From Ceratodon purpureus (lineage: Eukaryota; Streptophyta; Bryopsida; Pseudoditrichales; Ditrichaceae): 64,000 nt of DNA. Below, piece after piece: positions 34,201 through 47,406 of this stretch (position 1 is its first letter; every line of letters begins with the position of its first letter). Below the pieces are notes generated by a model. That model was given only the letters and a program-made list of their open reading frames with translations, did no database searches and had not been told where the DNA came from. The stretch spans positions 2,144,554 to 2,208,553 of the forward strand of contig CM026429.1 in NCBI GenBank assembly GCA_014871385.1. The letters run 5' to 3'. The translations under genes and the position numbers were made by a program.

Positions 34201-37200
34201 ATTTAGAACACGTTCTCGGTGAAGTGAAGAGTTCTTGATATGTAAGTTTGGAGGAGTCAAGGATGCATATTTGGTTACACGCAGTAAGGGTCATTTTCCT
34301 CGACATTGATTATAAGCATCCACTTTTCTTTCTGTCCAGGAAAGGTATGGCATTCTTCTCAAAGAACATGCCAAGAGTGAACGAAGTGGATTGCCGCTGG
34401 CAAGTTCTGTAGGGACTTTAAGTAGTGGGATAGCATCCTCGCTGAGCAGGAGTATCGTTCCCGCGGTAGAGCTTGCCCAAAGTTCAGTAAATGAAACCAA
34501 CGGGTTCATGAAAGCGACTTCAAATGAAATTATGATGTTCAATCCCGGGAAAGAGATTATGAAGGAGGAAAGTGCAGTCCAAGCCCTCCTGGTATCAGAA
34601 AATAAATACGCTTTGCTGGACAACCAAGAAGATGTCAAGGAGGAGCCAAAGGACCTCCTTGCTGCTATGGATTCTTTCGACAATTTGTTCTGCAGGCGCT
34701 GTTTGGTATAAATCCAACATGTCTTGTCTTTCAAAGCAACTTAACCTATGCAATAATCATATCCCTCAGAGCGTGTGCTCATAGGTAGCTGAAAGGTTAG
34801 TGTCATTGTTGCGCTCAGTTCAGCGAATTGTGTATTGTTGCAGGTTTTTGACTGTCGGTTACACGGCTGCTCTCAAGCTATTGTTCATCCTGTAAGCGGC
34901 GTCTCAGAATTTCGCTTTACTGTTTACAAATCATACTGTTTCCATGATATTTTAGGACGTGAACTTAATTCTCACTTTCTGCAACGGCTTTCATTTGGAT
35001 CTTATTAACTGGTGGAAAATTGAACTTTTGGTGTCTAACAGAGTGAGAAGCAACAAGCGTGGACTGGTACAGAAGAAGCAATGTCCACACCTTGCGGCGA
35101 GAATTGTTATTTATTGGTAAATATGGCTTCTCTTTTGCAAACGTTTGTAAAATGGTTTACATACTTGTGTTGACGAAACCTCGTGTGTCTCTATATGTTT
35201 TGCATCTACATTTGCATGGTGCACTGCGAATGATATTACCATAATTTCACATTCATTTTTTGCAATTGTGTCGACAGACCGACCCTGACTATGTGAAAAG
35301 GACTAGTTTACGTCTTGAAGCTCCGCAGCGAGATGTGGATGGGTCGGATTTCGAACTTTCAGAGAGTCCGGAACAGGACCCAGCCACTATAAACACTCCT
35401 GAAAATGAGGAGGATGCTTTAGTAATACCTGCGAAGACTACAAGATTGTCCAGCAGAGAAAGGTCGAGTTCCTCCGAAACCCAGGCATGGGCTGCATCGA
35501 CAACACTCGAGCCAGCAGCGGCCGAACAGGTCGGACGGGTAACAGAAAAATCTGTGATGGCCTTGAAAGAGAAGAAATTGGAAAAACGTCCGAGTGCAAC
35601 ACGCAGGTCACTCTCACGACGTGTGAAACGGCAATGCCCACCGAGGGATGTGCCCTCCTTTTTGAAGCCACAGTTGAGCCAGGAAGAGTCTGCTATTTCT
35701 CTCGACAGTGAAAGTCAGGACTCTCCAAAGGAAGAGTCTCCTCTTTTGAAGGTAATTCAGTACTTTAATATCTGTTTACAATTCCTTCTATTCTTCGATG
35801 CGACCTGTCTAGGAACGGGGGATTTCTCATGTTCGTTATCTGTAATACAGTTTTCACGTAGGCTATCTTCAAAATCTTGAATGGCATGACGAGAGCCTGT
35901 TTTTAATTTGTACCAGGAAGACGAAAGTCCTCATCAGGAGAAGGCCTCCGAATCAAATGAGGCTGGTCAAGTGAAGGTGCCTTCGAAGAGACCATGCACA
36001 TTAAACGATGATGAGAATGAACGCAATGATCAAGGTGATGATGATACATCGCGAGAAGGCGAAATTGCTGATATGAATATCGCTTTAGTGCCCATACCTG
36101 AAGTCTTCAGTTACAAAGAGGGCCAAGATGAAGCTCCAGATGAAGCAGCGAAACCCGAAGTGGGCGTTGGATGGAGTCAATTGGAGTTAGGCTTATATGA
36201 GAAGGGTTTGCTGATTTTTGGCAAAAATAGGTATGTCATAAATCCTGTTCCTTTACTGCTGTGGTATTGGCATCTTGTCTGTGTACACCGGGGGACAAAA
36301 TGTGTGAATGTGCTTTCTAAGAGAAGAGATACTGTCCTCAATTCAGTATTATTGTTGACGGGAAGGTATCTAAGTTGAAATCCAGATTTAAAAGTTATGA
36401 CAATCGTAGGGTGTGGGCTGAGAGAAGAGATTCAGATTTGAGGGAAATGTTTTTATGTGAGGATACTACATGTGGTTGGTGCAGTCCTCTACTCAAGGAC
36501 TTGGGTGATGGTGTTTTAAGAACTGAATAGACGTTGAAGTATCATGAAGGATTATATCAGAAGGTGTAATTCTGCTAGTAGCAGCGGGTCTTATTAGTAA
36601 CATCCTGATCGATTCTGCCTGCAATGTCTTTAATGCTGTCTACCCGACTCTGTTCCTATTATTGATGATCTAAACTAGAAGTGCTGTTGTCACAGTTGTC
36701 TGATAGCTCGCAATCTGCTCCGAGGCTGCAAGACGTGTGCAGAGGTGGCCAAGTATACACTGGAATTAGATGCCGCCGGGCTTGGTGGTACCCGACGTAG
36801 TGGTGGTGATAATTTGGTATGTTTTGGCACTTTCTTCTCTACCTCCACTTCGTCTTTTTATGATCGGTGAACTGTGAAAGTGATTTGGTGGTCTTTTATT
36901 ATCTCTTGATAGCTGTTGGTTATTACTTCATACAAATTTTCCGGGCAAGCTACGAATATATCCCGTAACTCCGAGAGCAGGTGAAAGCATACTGAATGAA
37001 GATTTTTATGAAATCATGTTCTGTGCAGGATATAGAAGCAGCAAGCAGGGAACGATTGTATGGTGCGCGACGGAAAAGGAATATGCGTAAGCTGAAGTAC
37101 ACATTTAAGTCTGTGGTGCACCCCCTTATACGGAAAAGGCTGGCCAATGGAAAGGACCAACCGTGCCGACAGTACACACCTTGCAACTGCCTCTACAGTT

Positions 37201-40122
37201 GTGGAAGACAGTGCCCATGCTTGCTTAATGGCACATGCTGTGAAAAATACTGTGGGTAAGTTAAGCAACTCTGCGAAGTTAAGATTCATCACATTCCTTT
37301 ACTTCTAAGCCTTGGGAATTCCTTTATCTCCAACCCATTGGTAATTCAAAACTGAGATTAAAGGTTTGGAGACTCTTTCCTACGTTTTTGAGGCTTGTTG
37401 AAAATTATATTAAGCTCAATACAAAACTACGACGCTAACATAGCCTAATGCAAATCTTTTCCCTTGTAAGTATTGAAGTAAAGGGTTCTGATGGGATTGT
37501 TTGACCTTTTAGCCGTTTGCACCTCTAGGAAACGTCAAAATGTATTGTTGCAGAGAAAAAGGCTTACAAACCCTGTCCAGATCTTTCTATTTTGTAGTAT
37601 GGGGAGACTCCAAGTCTTTGTGCTTTACATCAAAACTCTTTCTGTTTCTTTTCAGGAAAAAGAATATTCTTGATGCAATTCTGCACGGCTTTTGAAGAGT
37701 TTTTGATAACCAAAATTAAAACACTTCTGTTGTCTTGCGATTTGATTTACTTTACTAATGAGACTTGTTAATGCAGATGCTCTAAGAGCTGCAAGAATCG
37801 CTTCCGAGGTTGTCATTGTGCAAAGAGTAATTGCTGCAGTCGGCAATGCCCGTGCTTTGCTGCAGGGCGTGAGTGTGATCCTGACGTCTGCCGAAATTGT
37901 TGGGTTGGGTAAGCTACCATCCATACTCCCTTCTCATATCCTACTTGTTACCTGGCTCAGAGATGACGAATGAATATCACATGTTCAAAGATGAACTGCT
38001 GTCTAGCTAAATGGTCAGTGTATAAAACAAGTATCACCTTCCTTGCGGCTCGTCCTCGCTTTTTATATAAGCTGCTAGACACCCTGAGGAAATATGTAAA
38101 GCATGCTCCATCTAGGGAGGAATTATGTCCAATTTTATGTACATTGTATATTTCTTTGGGTGTCTGCGTGTAAGTGGGTATTAATCTGGAATTGCACTGA
38201 TTGCTTGCTTGGTTTTCTCAGTTGCGGAGATGGCACATTTGAAGGACCACCACCTAGAGGAGACAGTTCTGCTTGCCTTAACATGAAGCTCATGCTTAAG
38301 CAACAACAACGGGTGAGAGGTCCTTTTCCATTTGTAGAGAGCTTGTGGTGGGCCTTACAGTAGAGAGGATAAGAAGAGCAGTGCGTTGATTGTGACTAGT
38401 TTTCTTCCGATCGTAGGTTTTGATTGATGCGCTTTTTGAAAAAGAAATTCAAGGTGGAATTTTGTCCAAGTGCTGTAGCTGTGAACAATTTTTTGGAAAT
38501 AAATTTTAAAATTATATAGTAGCCAGTATACCGTGTTCTTCGTTTATTGCCATTTACGATTCAAGAGCGAAGAATCTAAAAGTTTAATGCTCGCATGGCA
38601 GGTGTTATTAGGGAAGTCAGATGTTGCAGGTTGGGGTGCGTTCCTGAAGGTATTTAATTTTGCTCCCTTCAACATTCTTTACCAGATTGGGACAAGTTCT
38701 GAGTGACAGTTTCAGGGCTGAGGAAATGTCCAGACATTAGTGAATCGCTAACATCGATCAAGTCTGTTGACTGGAAACAATTTGATCAGCAGTTCCCTCC
38801 GGAAACGCATTTTGGTCTGGTTGATGGGCACTAGCCTTCTGGATCTTTAGGTGTAAGTAACGAATGCGTAGATATTGTCCTCCTTGTGTTTAAGAGTATG
38901 AGGTTATTTGTGGATTATGGATCATCTTGAAGTTTTTGCAGAGCAGGTCCTGAACATAACATGGTTGATAGTACTTTTGAATATCTTCGATCTACCATCT
39001 TGTTTGTAATTCCTGAGCTCATGGATTGTATGCACGCTTAACGGATCTGATTGCTGTCATTTGCAGAATCCGGTTGCAAAACATGAGTACCTTGGAGAAT
39101 ACACTGGTGAACTCATCTCCCATCGAGAAGCTGATAAACGAGGAAAGATTTACGATAGAGAGAATTCATCGTTTCTCTTCAATCTAAATGACCAGGCAAG
39201 CCATATTAACCAACTAGCTTTGTTTGCTTGTCTTGTACGCACTCTTGATAGTGAATGTTACTCCTACTGTGTCCTTTGTGATTGGCAACACACATTTTGT
39301 AAAACTATCGGTGCCCTTGTGGTCTATGTTATGACAAATTAAAAAGTATATGTACATATTACAACACGTCATAGTGGTGTGATAATATAATCAGCGATGA
39401 AGTTGATAACAGTGCTATTCTGCCAATTTTGTGCAGTATGTCCTAGATGCATGTCGAAAGGGTGACAAGCTCAAATTTGCGAATCATTCACCTCAACCTA
39501 ACTGCTATGCCAAGGTACTTTAAGGATATTTCTTATTATGTTCCGAACCCCAAACTTAAATGATATCCGTGATGCTTTTACTCATTTATTTCTTGTAGTA
39601 GCATATTACAACACTTGTTAGTAAGTGTCTAAGATTAAGGCTTAAGCAGCTCAAGAGATTTGCGTAATGCATTTGACTATGCATGGTAGTCGACTTTCGA
39701 AGCACTAGATGGGCCTTTGTCTCTTCTTCATAATCTACCCTACCAACTTGTCCTACCTTGCAAATACTCGATGTTCAATTGCCTTGCAAATACTCAATGT
39801 TCAAGACCGTATTTTCACGAGTCTTTTCTTCACTAGATTGTATCTCAGCACATTCGGGGAATTTTTCCAAAAGGCGTTACCTGAAAATTGTGACGAGCTC
39901 TGCTAATTTATGCTTGCTATGGAACAGGTTATTATGGTTTCAGGAGACCACAGAGTAGGAATTTTTGCTAAAGAGAAAATTACAGCTGGGGAGGAACTAT
40001 TCTATGACTATCGGTACGAGCCTGACAGAGCACCTCCATGGGCTAAAAAACCTGATGACCCAAACCACAAGCGGGATGATATGCCAAGCACCACTGGCAG
40101 AGCACAGAAGGCTGCTAATTGA
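31283..40122 (+). CDS. CLF: Histone H3K27 methyltransferase, E(z)/CURLY LEAF-like (PRC2 catalytic subunit)
   Basis: Eighteen exons: 31283-31348 (or -31363), 32179-32283, 33003-33337, 33497-33670, about 33969-34126, 34340-34705, 34844-34891, 35042-35116, 35278-35751, 35917-36230, 36696-36816, 37029-37255, 37777-37908, 38222-38312, 38602-38649, 39067-39195, 39437-39514, 39928-40122; roughly 1045 residues. Seen: [19 protein letters not shown] and an acidic stretch in exon 4; [20 protein letters not shown] spanning exons 6-7; [15 protein letters not shown] (exon 11, SANT-like); Cys-rich CXC domain in exons 12-14 ([20 protein letters not shown]); SET domain in exons 15-18 with [24 protein letters not shown] and [14 protein letters not shown]. 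These are complete PRC2 catalytic features. The exon 16 donor is GC rather than GT. The exon 4/5 phases do not agree with any strong donor. The long Ser/Glu-rich exons 9-10 make it larger than Arabidopsis CLF (about 900). Confidence 0.93.
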
Positions 40123-42519
40123 GCTGCCAGCTCAAATTATTCTTCAGGTGAAGGTTTCGAAAGAATTTTTATCAAATATTTTCAAATATTACTGAACTCA
40201 CTGAAGGGGACGTGAATGAAGATGATGGCAATCTGACCATGTGACTAATGTCAAGTATTTTTCCAATTTCATGTCCAATAGAACATTGATTTTAGTGCTG
40301 ATATCGTTCTTATCGGCAGCTAGGCATCTTGGGGTTTGATATTTAGCACGCACCAGGTGCTGCTAGGCTCGCCGTGTACAATGTGTTCTCAGGATGACAA
40401 AGCAGTTGACGAGGGAAAAATTAAATTCCCATTAGTTGGGTTCCTTCATAGGAAACATTGCTTAGTGTTGTTGAGCTTTGCTGGCAGCCATTCATTTTTC
40501 TTGGTTTGTATTTTATTCAAGAACCACATTTTTGAGATTGAGAAGGGACTTGTACTCTTTCCATGTGCAAGAGTTGGATGAGCTCAAGCTCAACAGGCGC
40601 ACTAAAGAAGTTCAGTACTGGAAGTCCCCTTGAAACAGTCCGAAGAGCATGTTCACAGAGGTCACCACCAGTGGCCGCTGTTGTGTACTTCTCTGTCAAG
40701 ATGCGCAGTGCACACATGCACCATGCGCTCATGTAACGTGAGTCAGTGAGCTACATCCATTACAGGCCTTTCAGATTCCGAGTTCAGCATTCTCCTGTTT
40801 TCGATGTCAGCTTCTCGTGCCAGCCCTGAATCGTGTTCCTGAGTCCTGACCATGCACTTGCCGCCGCTTGGGATTTGTGATCAGCTGAAGTTTTTTGACA
40901 GTCCTTTGGATTCCTTTCCTTGTAACTTAACTGCTTCTGTCTGCCACGAATGTGCTCTGCGCCAAAGCCACGATAGAGCTGCAATACACCCTGTTCCGTA
41001 TGCAGTATTATGGACCACATTTCGACCTCATTTCAAACACTCTCGAATGAAATACTCGAAGGGTAGTATCCTACTATCCTGTACAGATGTGCACATCATG
41101 TTTTCCGAGCATGGGAGCCGTTGCATGTTCCTAACCGTTGTTGAAGGCAGCTTTCGGACGGACAGCAAGACTCGCCTGCTGCCGGTCCTTTGAAAGTACA
41201 CAAAGTTAGTCCAAAGTTATCACCTTGGATGGTGAATTGATTTATTATTGAGATGATACTCTCCTTCTAGCTTTTTCATCGGAATTTTATGTTTATAATA
41301 ACACAGCGTTTTCCCCTTTCCTGGGGAGGCCCCAGTTCTTTTAGCACTTTGGACCTTTGGTGACAGCCTGTGTACAGTACAGTACGCTATTCCGAACTTG
41401 TATCACATGACCCATGTTACCCGCATATATCATTAGATATACGATTTACTGAATTACAGTATCCCAGTAAGTTGTGAGATTCAAGGTCCATCTCCCAAGG
41501 AGGATTTCCCTTCCTAAATTCCAGTCATTAATGTAAGGCACATTTACCAAAATACGAAATCTAGTGAGTTTCATCTCCGATTCATGTCGATTTTTTTATT
41601 TCCAGTGAAGAATGACATCATCAACAGGTGATATCAGGAATCGGATAATCACAAAATTCAAATCCTGCAAGAGAGCTGCATTGAGTAATATAACCAACCC
41701 TTCGCAGTAAATCACAGCACCGAAAGTAGCACCATGACATCTCAGATCTGTATTTCTTACACTCGAAAATCATCCTCATGTCTCGGTACGGCAGCCTTCA
41801 ATTCTCGACGGCGGAGTCCCAGCATTGAAAATGAATTTGCACAACGTGCATCCGCTCGTCCACGAATGTCACCATGTCAGCTGTAAGATCACTCTTTCTG
41901 TGGCATGGCTGCCACAGACTAGCAACCAACCAATTCAACGCCGTGACTAACTTAGCCGAAACTTGAAAATTGAAAATCAGTGATCGGAACATTCAACGAC
42001 AGTGTTGAACGATTCAAAGACGCAGCCAATTGTCAGCAATTTTCCGTTACCCGATGCCATGCATCTGATATCACAATAAGAATACTCTTTTCCGTTCAAT
42101 CTGCCAACCGGCCGTCCTCGAAAAGTTCGTGTTCTCCGACATCTCTAGAGTCTAGACATCCGTGTCCGAAAGGCAGAGCTTTCGTGTTGAAGCGGCGATA
42201 GCAGAGAGGAGAATTCGAGACAGAGATGTCCGAATGCGAGCTTGAGGAGTAGAGATGAGGATGAGGATTGGAGAGAGATCGGCTTGTGCGAGACGAAGCG
42301 AGCGGCGTGTGGGACTGGGAGCTGTTGGATGCGCCATCGGACGGCGATCTGATGAACTACTTGTTCCTTTTCTGCATCTGCTTCCTGCCGCTGCTGTCCA
42401 TTCGATGGTCGCGCGTGGCGGAGAAGCCCATCGACGCTGCTGCCCAGCGGAAGCCTGAGTTCACGCCGCCTCCGCCCAGGAGCGGCACCATCAAGGCCCC
42501 CAAGGCGCCCTCGCCAAGC
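40123..42519. other. Spacer between the E(z) and FBPase genes
   Basis: E(z) 3' UTR at first, then no supported gene. Bases 42180-42519 hold the FBPase leader, with a short upstream frame from the ATG at 42225. Confidence 0.45.
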
Positions 42520-44397
42520 ATGGTGGCGCGGATGTTGGGCTTCCGGAAGCCACCCGCACCGACGTTGCCGCCCACATCTGCGTCGTCCTTCTTCCGGTCG
42601 CCTGTTGTGTCCGCGCCCGTGAAGTCGATTTCCTCGTCGTTGAGCTGGTTCACTCCACCAACTAGAAGACGCAAGGCGCCGGCCATGGAGTCGAAGCCCG
42701 CGCAGCCCACGTTGCCGCCCTCGCTGCCGGCCTCCTTCATCCGGCCGCCGCTGCGGTCGCCCCCGCAGGCTGTCCTGACGAGAACCGAGGCCGATGAGGT
42801 GGTGACCATGACGGCGTTTCTGGGCACTGAGGGGTCGAATGTGGACGTGGATTTGGTGGTGCTCATGACGCACATCCAGGCCGCTTGCAAGCACATTGCG
42901 TCGGTGTTATCCTCCCCTGCTGAGCTTCAGGCCACCATCTCGGGCGCTGACGCTGCGCACGGCGTGGGCAGGGATGCGCCCAAGCCCCTGGACATCGTTT
43001 CGGTGGGTTGTTGCAATCCCCTCTCTATTTCTTCCAATTTCGAATTGTTATTCTTCTTCTTCTTGAGACTCTAGTGTGATGATATCTAGGTAGTTCTCAG
43101 GAAATCTAACCTAGAAGTGCATGTGTTACGCTACGGTGACCTCTTGCATTGCAGCAGAACGTCGAATTTCTGTAGTTATATGTCACGATTTTGCAGAGTG
43201 GAGGTTTAAGGGTAGTTCGCTGTTGTAGCTTACCCAATTCCCTGCTATTCCCCATTCCACGACATGCTTTCTGCTTCGATCGTTCAAGTTTAGGTCGATA
43301 TGTTCGTTTGGATCGAATCGGGGTCTCCCCTGGTGCAGCTGCATCACAACCACTTCTTCCAATCTTGAATCTACCTGTGGGCTCTCTCAATTGTCGGAAT
43401 TGTCAATTGTCGGGATTTTGTGTGGAAGCAAAGTAGGCATGCCAAACAGAGATATGACACCAATTGCGACAAGCGCACACATCTGACGTTGCGCACACAC
43501 TGCTGGCAGGCAGAATAACATCATTAAGGCGGCTCTGCGAAGCTCAGGAAAAGTGGCAGCAATGGCGTCGGAAGAGGACGACAGGCCCGTCTGGTTTGGG
43601 GAAGGCCCATACGTCGTCGTCTTCGACCCCCTGGACGGCTCTCGCAACATCGACGCATCCATTCCCACGGGCACAATTTTCGGCATCTACCGCCGCATAC
43701 CCGAAGCCGACCACTTGCCGATTGAGGAGAAAGCATTCGCCAATGTCATGCAGAGAGGCGAGCGTCTCGTCGCTGCCGGATATGCACTCTACTCCTCCGC
43801 CACCATCATGGCCATCTCTGTAGGCTCAGGCTTGCATGGATTCACCCTGGATTACAACATCGGCGAATTCGTCTACAGCCACCACGACATCCGAATCCCC
43901 GAACGAGGTACCCACACACCCTAATTCCTCCTTTCCCCTCCTCCTCTCAAACCTTCCCCTCATGGTACTCACCTTCTCCAATCCATGTGTATGCAGGTCA
44001 GATATACTCCGTCAACGACGCTCGCTACTTCGACTGGCCATCTGGTCTCCGAAAATACATCGACACAGTCCGACAAGGCAAGGGCCAGACACGGAAACAG
44101 TACTCAGCTCGCTACATCTGCTCACTGGTGGCCGACCTGCACCGCACCATCATGTATGGGGGCATTGCAATGAACCCAAGGTCTCATCTCCGGCTTCTGT
44201 ACGAGGCTAACCCTCTGAGCTACCTGGTGGAGCAGGGAGGCGGCAAGGGCACCGATGGCAAGCGACGGATCCTGGAGATCAGTCCCATCGAGATTCACCA
44301 GCGACTGCCGCTGTTTCTCGGCAGCGCTGCCGATATTGCTGAGCTCGTGAGCTATGGCGACATCCAGCAACAGAAGAATCCTGGCTACACTGTTTGA
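42520..44397 (+). CDS. Fructose-1,6-bisphosphatase, chloroplast type II (no redox loop)
   Basis: Exons 42520-43002, 43514-43907 and 43997-44397 join in phase to 425 residues. The enzyme removes the 1-phosphate of fructose-1,6-bisphosphate. Seen: GRDAPKPLDIVS, the metal-binding VVVFDPLDGSRNIDASIPTG, YSSATIMAISVGSG, ARYFDWPSGLRKYIDT, YGGIAMNPRSHLRLLYEANP and the ending NPGYTV. There is no Cys-bearing insertion after MASEEDDRPVW, so the light-regulated loop of the classic chloroplast enzyme is absent, as in cpFBPase II. The chosen ATG has A at -3 and G at +4 and opens a Ser/Pro/Arg-rich, acid-poor stretch like a transit peptide. The frame is open upstream to an ATG at 42352, which would add a hydrophobic 56-residue leader; I consider that less likely. 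Confidence 0.92.
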
Positions 44398-44956
44398 AGA
44401 TGGCAACTCTTGTCTGATCTTCTTATACCATATTTTTATGCAGCTCTGAAGTGTGTGATGGCGGAAGAGGTTAGTGTAGCACGGCACCTTGAATCTACCT
44501 GACGCTTCACGTTGCATAGTTTTGTCGAACTAACAGCTGGTGGTAGCCGGCTGTGCACAGATGACTGACCCAGTTCTCTGTTGTTGAGAGATAGATAGTC
44601 TTGATGTATACGTTCCTTGCCGACATCCCGTTTTTTATCTGATGGAGGTCTTCAGCGCATTTGCAGATAATGTATTTATATAATCTCAACCTCTGATTCT
44701 CTCTCATTGTATTCGACCTGATATGCTTGTTCTAATCGTTGGATTATTTTGTCGAGGTTAAGGAATGTCAGGTCTGACTTTTTCTGCGTTTTGGTGGTGT
44801 CGAACATGTTTAGTGCGATGATCATTAACCTTAAGCCGTGGCAATTTGTCATTATTCCAGAGTAGAAAAACCTTGAATTTTCTGATTTTAGATATTTATA
44901 TATTCTTACGAGAGCCAGTTGCTCAACCAGCGGGATTTCATTCATCCAAGACCATT

Positions 44957-45028
44957 GGCCCCGTAGTCCAGTGGTTACGACTTTGGACTTTGAATCCAAA
45001 AACCCGAGTTCGAATCTCGGCGGGGCCT
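44957..45028 (+). tRNA. tRNA-Gln (anticodon TTG)
   Basis: 72-base cloverleaf without intron: acceptor GGCCCCG paired with CGGGGCC, D-arm AGTGGTTA, anticodon arm TTGGA-CTTTGAA-TCCAA with TTG, and T-arm CCGAG-TTCGAAT-CTCGG containing the B box. CCA is not encoded, as expected for a nuclear gene. A TTTTC run follows within 40 bases. Confidence 0.96.
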
Positions 45029-46174
45029 TCTCATGATCTCCAGTTTTGTTTTCTTTACTTTTCCGTTATTCTAACTCTTTTGATATTTTGCATGTTGAGT
45101 AGGTTGTGGCAGCGATGGCCCAGACTCGTAAGTTGGAAGTCTTCGTTTTTTGTAAACACTAAATCCGAGGGTTTCACGAAGTTGAGGCAGAGTATGTTCA
45201 CACAAATGACCAAGCGTAGTATTTACTGTACATGGTGTTATTCGTACATTAATCACAGAGTAGTACATGGAGCGAGGCATCCAGTCTCGATCTGTGATTC
45301 AGTAAGGTTGAAATTGCAGCTCTTCTATTTACAAGTAGTTGCCCTCATTTTCTCTACATCAGTACTACAACTATCTCATCTTTGTCACCTGGGTAAGCCT
45401 GGAAAAGCAATTCATGTTCTCTCAGAAGCTATGATACATTTCCATCTGAAGGCTCACTCATATTTTTGGTCGGAGACTCACTTGTGTCTCTGGTCGAAAA
45501 CTCCCGTGACCACTCTGCTCAGTGAAAGTCTTGCCTCTTTTCGGATGTATACCACTCCGCATACCACAAAACATCCGATCCGGGTTCACTGGCAAAGAAC
45601 GGAAGGTGCCCTGTTTACTGAGCACCTATTCCATTCCACTCGCAGACAATTCGTCTAATCTAATTCCCAGGTGTGTCTCGTCCCTTTGTCCTCAAAATCC
45701 ATGTTCCCATCTTGTTGTAGGTGGAGTTGACTGCATTGCTTGCGCAGTTTGCCTCACTCACACTTTCGCTACAAGTCGTGTTGTAGTTGCACTGCACAAG
45801 ATCATTACAGGGTTGCAAAAAATGAGGACATATCATTATCATCATCATAATTATTGAAACATGTAATAGTAGAGGAAGACAGATCTCTCTACTTTTCGAG
45901 GGCTTCTTCGCTTTGCTTTGCAGGTTTTGAAGCATGGCCTCACTTTGCAGGGAAAAAATGAGAGTTTTTGGTTTTTGAAAATTGGCATTTCTAGGACAAA
46001 GATGGCCTGACCCCTGGAAAGGTGTTGTGCAGTAAAAACATCCAAGTAGATTTAATGCTTTAAACCTATTTCCATAATAAACCAACCATGGACCAGTTAC
46101 AAACTAGTACATGTCACAACTGCTTCGCCAAGAAAATTATTAGCAAATCCAGATCATGTGCAGAGTTGCATCAA
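45029..46174. other. Spacer after the tRNA
   Basis: No supported gene. The long plus frame that overlaps the tRNA has no recognisable domain. Confidence 0.4.
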
Positions 46175-46519
46175 TCAAATTCGACATACAACATGCCAGT
46201 GACATACAAGCAACTTATCAATGTCAAGAGAGGACACAGCTTCATTACTGCGCGACGCTTGCTCAATCAGCTCCGCACCATCGCAGAACTCACACGCCCA
46301 ATGGGCCATCTTACTGACCTCCACCTCGGGGAAATGCTTGCAGCTAAACACAAACCGGCTCCGTCTCATCACAGGTACTTTATAGCCCAAGGGATCCTCC
46401 GAGGCCGGCGAAGGGCCATACGACGATGAGCCATTGCTCATGCCCACGTTCCTGAGATTGATGTAGCTGGAGTAACATGGCTGCTGACTCATGCCCCCAC
46501 TGCTCTCCATCGACACCAT
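46175..46519 (-). CDS. Small hypothetical protein, 114 residues
   Basis: Open frame from ATG at 46519, preceded by an AG-rich leader (GAGGAGGAGATTC). Ser/Gly-rich start, then a compact block YKVPVMRRSRFVFSCKHFP and WACEFCDGAELIEQ with paired cysteines (CEFC). I do not recognise the family. The codon pattern and compact block favour coding, but a chance frame is possible. Confidence 0.42.
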   Translation of the reverse strand: MVSMESSGGMSQQPCYSSYINLRNVGMSNGSSSYGPSPASEDPLGYKVPVMRRSRFVFSCKHFPEVEVSKMAHWACEFCDGAELIEQASRSNEAVSSLDIDKLLVCHWHVVCRI

Positions 46520-47406
46520 GAATCTCCTCCTCCTCTAGCCAACCTGCAATCCTCTCCTGATCTGATCTTGTACCAGGATGGATCTATCCACTATGTATGC
46601 TTTTATCTGAATCATCTGTTGGCAAGTTTGCATTTGGATTGATCGACGAGATGATCATGAGGTTGCTCTTCGGTTGGAAGTGGTGGAGACTCTTTGGAGC
46701 CCGGCTCTGGAAGAGCTGCCACAGAGCTAAGTTATGCACTCTTCTGTAACCGATAGTCTTCCCAGATCTCGTCCTGTTTCGACTTCCTTTTCACACAACC
46801 ATATTGTCTCATCATTTAATTCAGGTGGTTTTCTGGATTTCGGACAGATTGTACGTTGGCCAACGTTTTCATATTCATCCATATTATGGATGATGTTTTT
46901 CATCCATGTTATGGATGATGTTTTTTCATCCGTATGAAGTAGCATTCTTATCTGAAATTTAATTCTTTGGAATTAAGTACTAATTCTTAAAAAGTAGTAT
47001 TTTCATACAATTGTGCCTTAAAATTTGGTTTCACAATCTAAGGGAACAAGATTTGTTTTTTAGGAACAAACTACAAAACGCACCAAAAATGTTTTCAGCA
47101 TACGTAAGTTATTGATTAAAATTTGATTAACAAATTACATCTCTGTAATTTTAAATTTTTATTGATGCTGAACTAAGAAATTTAGGAAAAAAACCTAGAT
47201 AAACAAATACATGTATAATCCCCATTCTTAATCATACAGTATGATTTTATTATCATTTTTTCTTCACATGAAGTAAATATGTCAAAATCATATTCCAATT
47301 ATTACTATTGTTTCCATTCAAACAACAAGAATAGAAAAAAATCTATTTCGGAGGTATATTTTGTCCATGGATTGAAAAGAAAGACACTAATGGCATTTAA
47401 ATATAC
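46520..47406. other. Spacer
   Basis: No gene seen. A short tandem CATCCATnTTATGGATGATG repeat lies at 46880-46925. Confidence 0.4.

Noticed and set aside
42145-42896. 249-residue minus-strand frame over FBPase exon 1
   Set aside because: Arg/His/Gly-rich translation of GC-rich antisense sequence; the plus strand carries the conserved enzyme.
44846-45658. 270-residue plus frame
   Set aside because: It runs through the tRNA gene and has no recognisable domain; probably chance.
47300-47406. Poly(A) tail proving the kinase is a retrocopy
   Set aside because: No clear poly(A) tract or target duplication is found downstream of the stop, so retroposition stays a guess.
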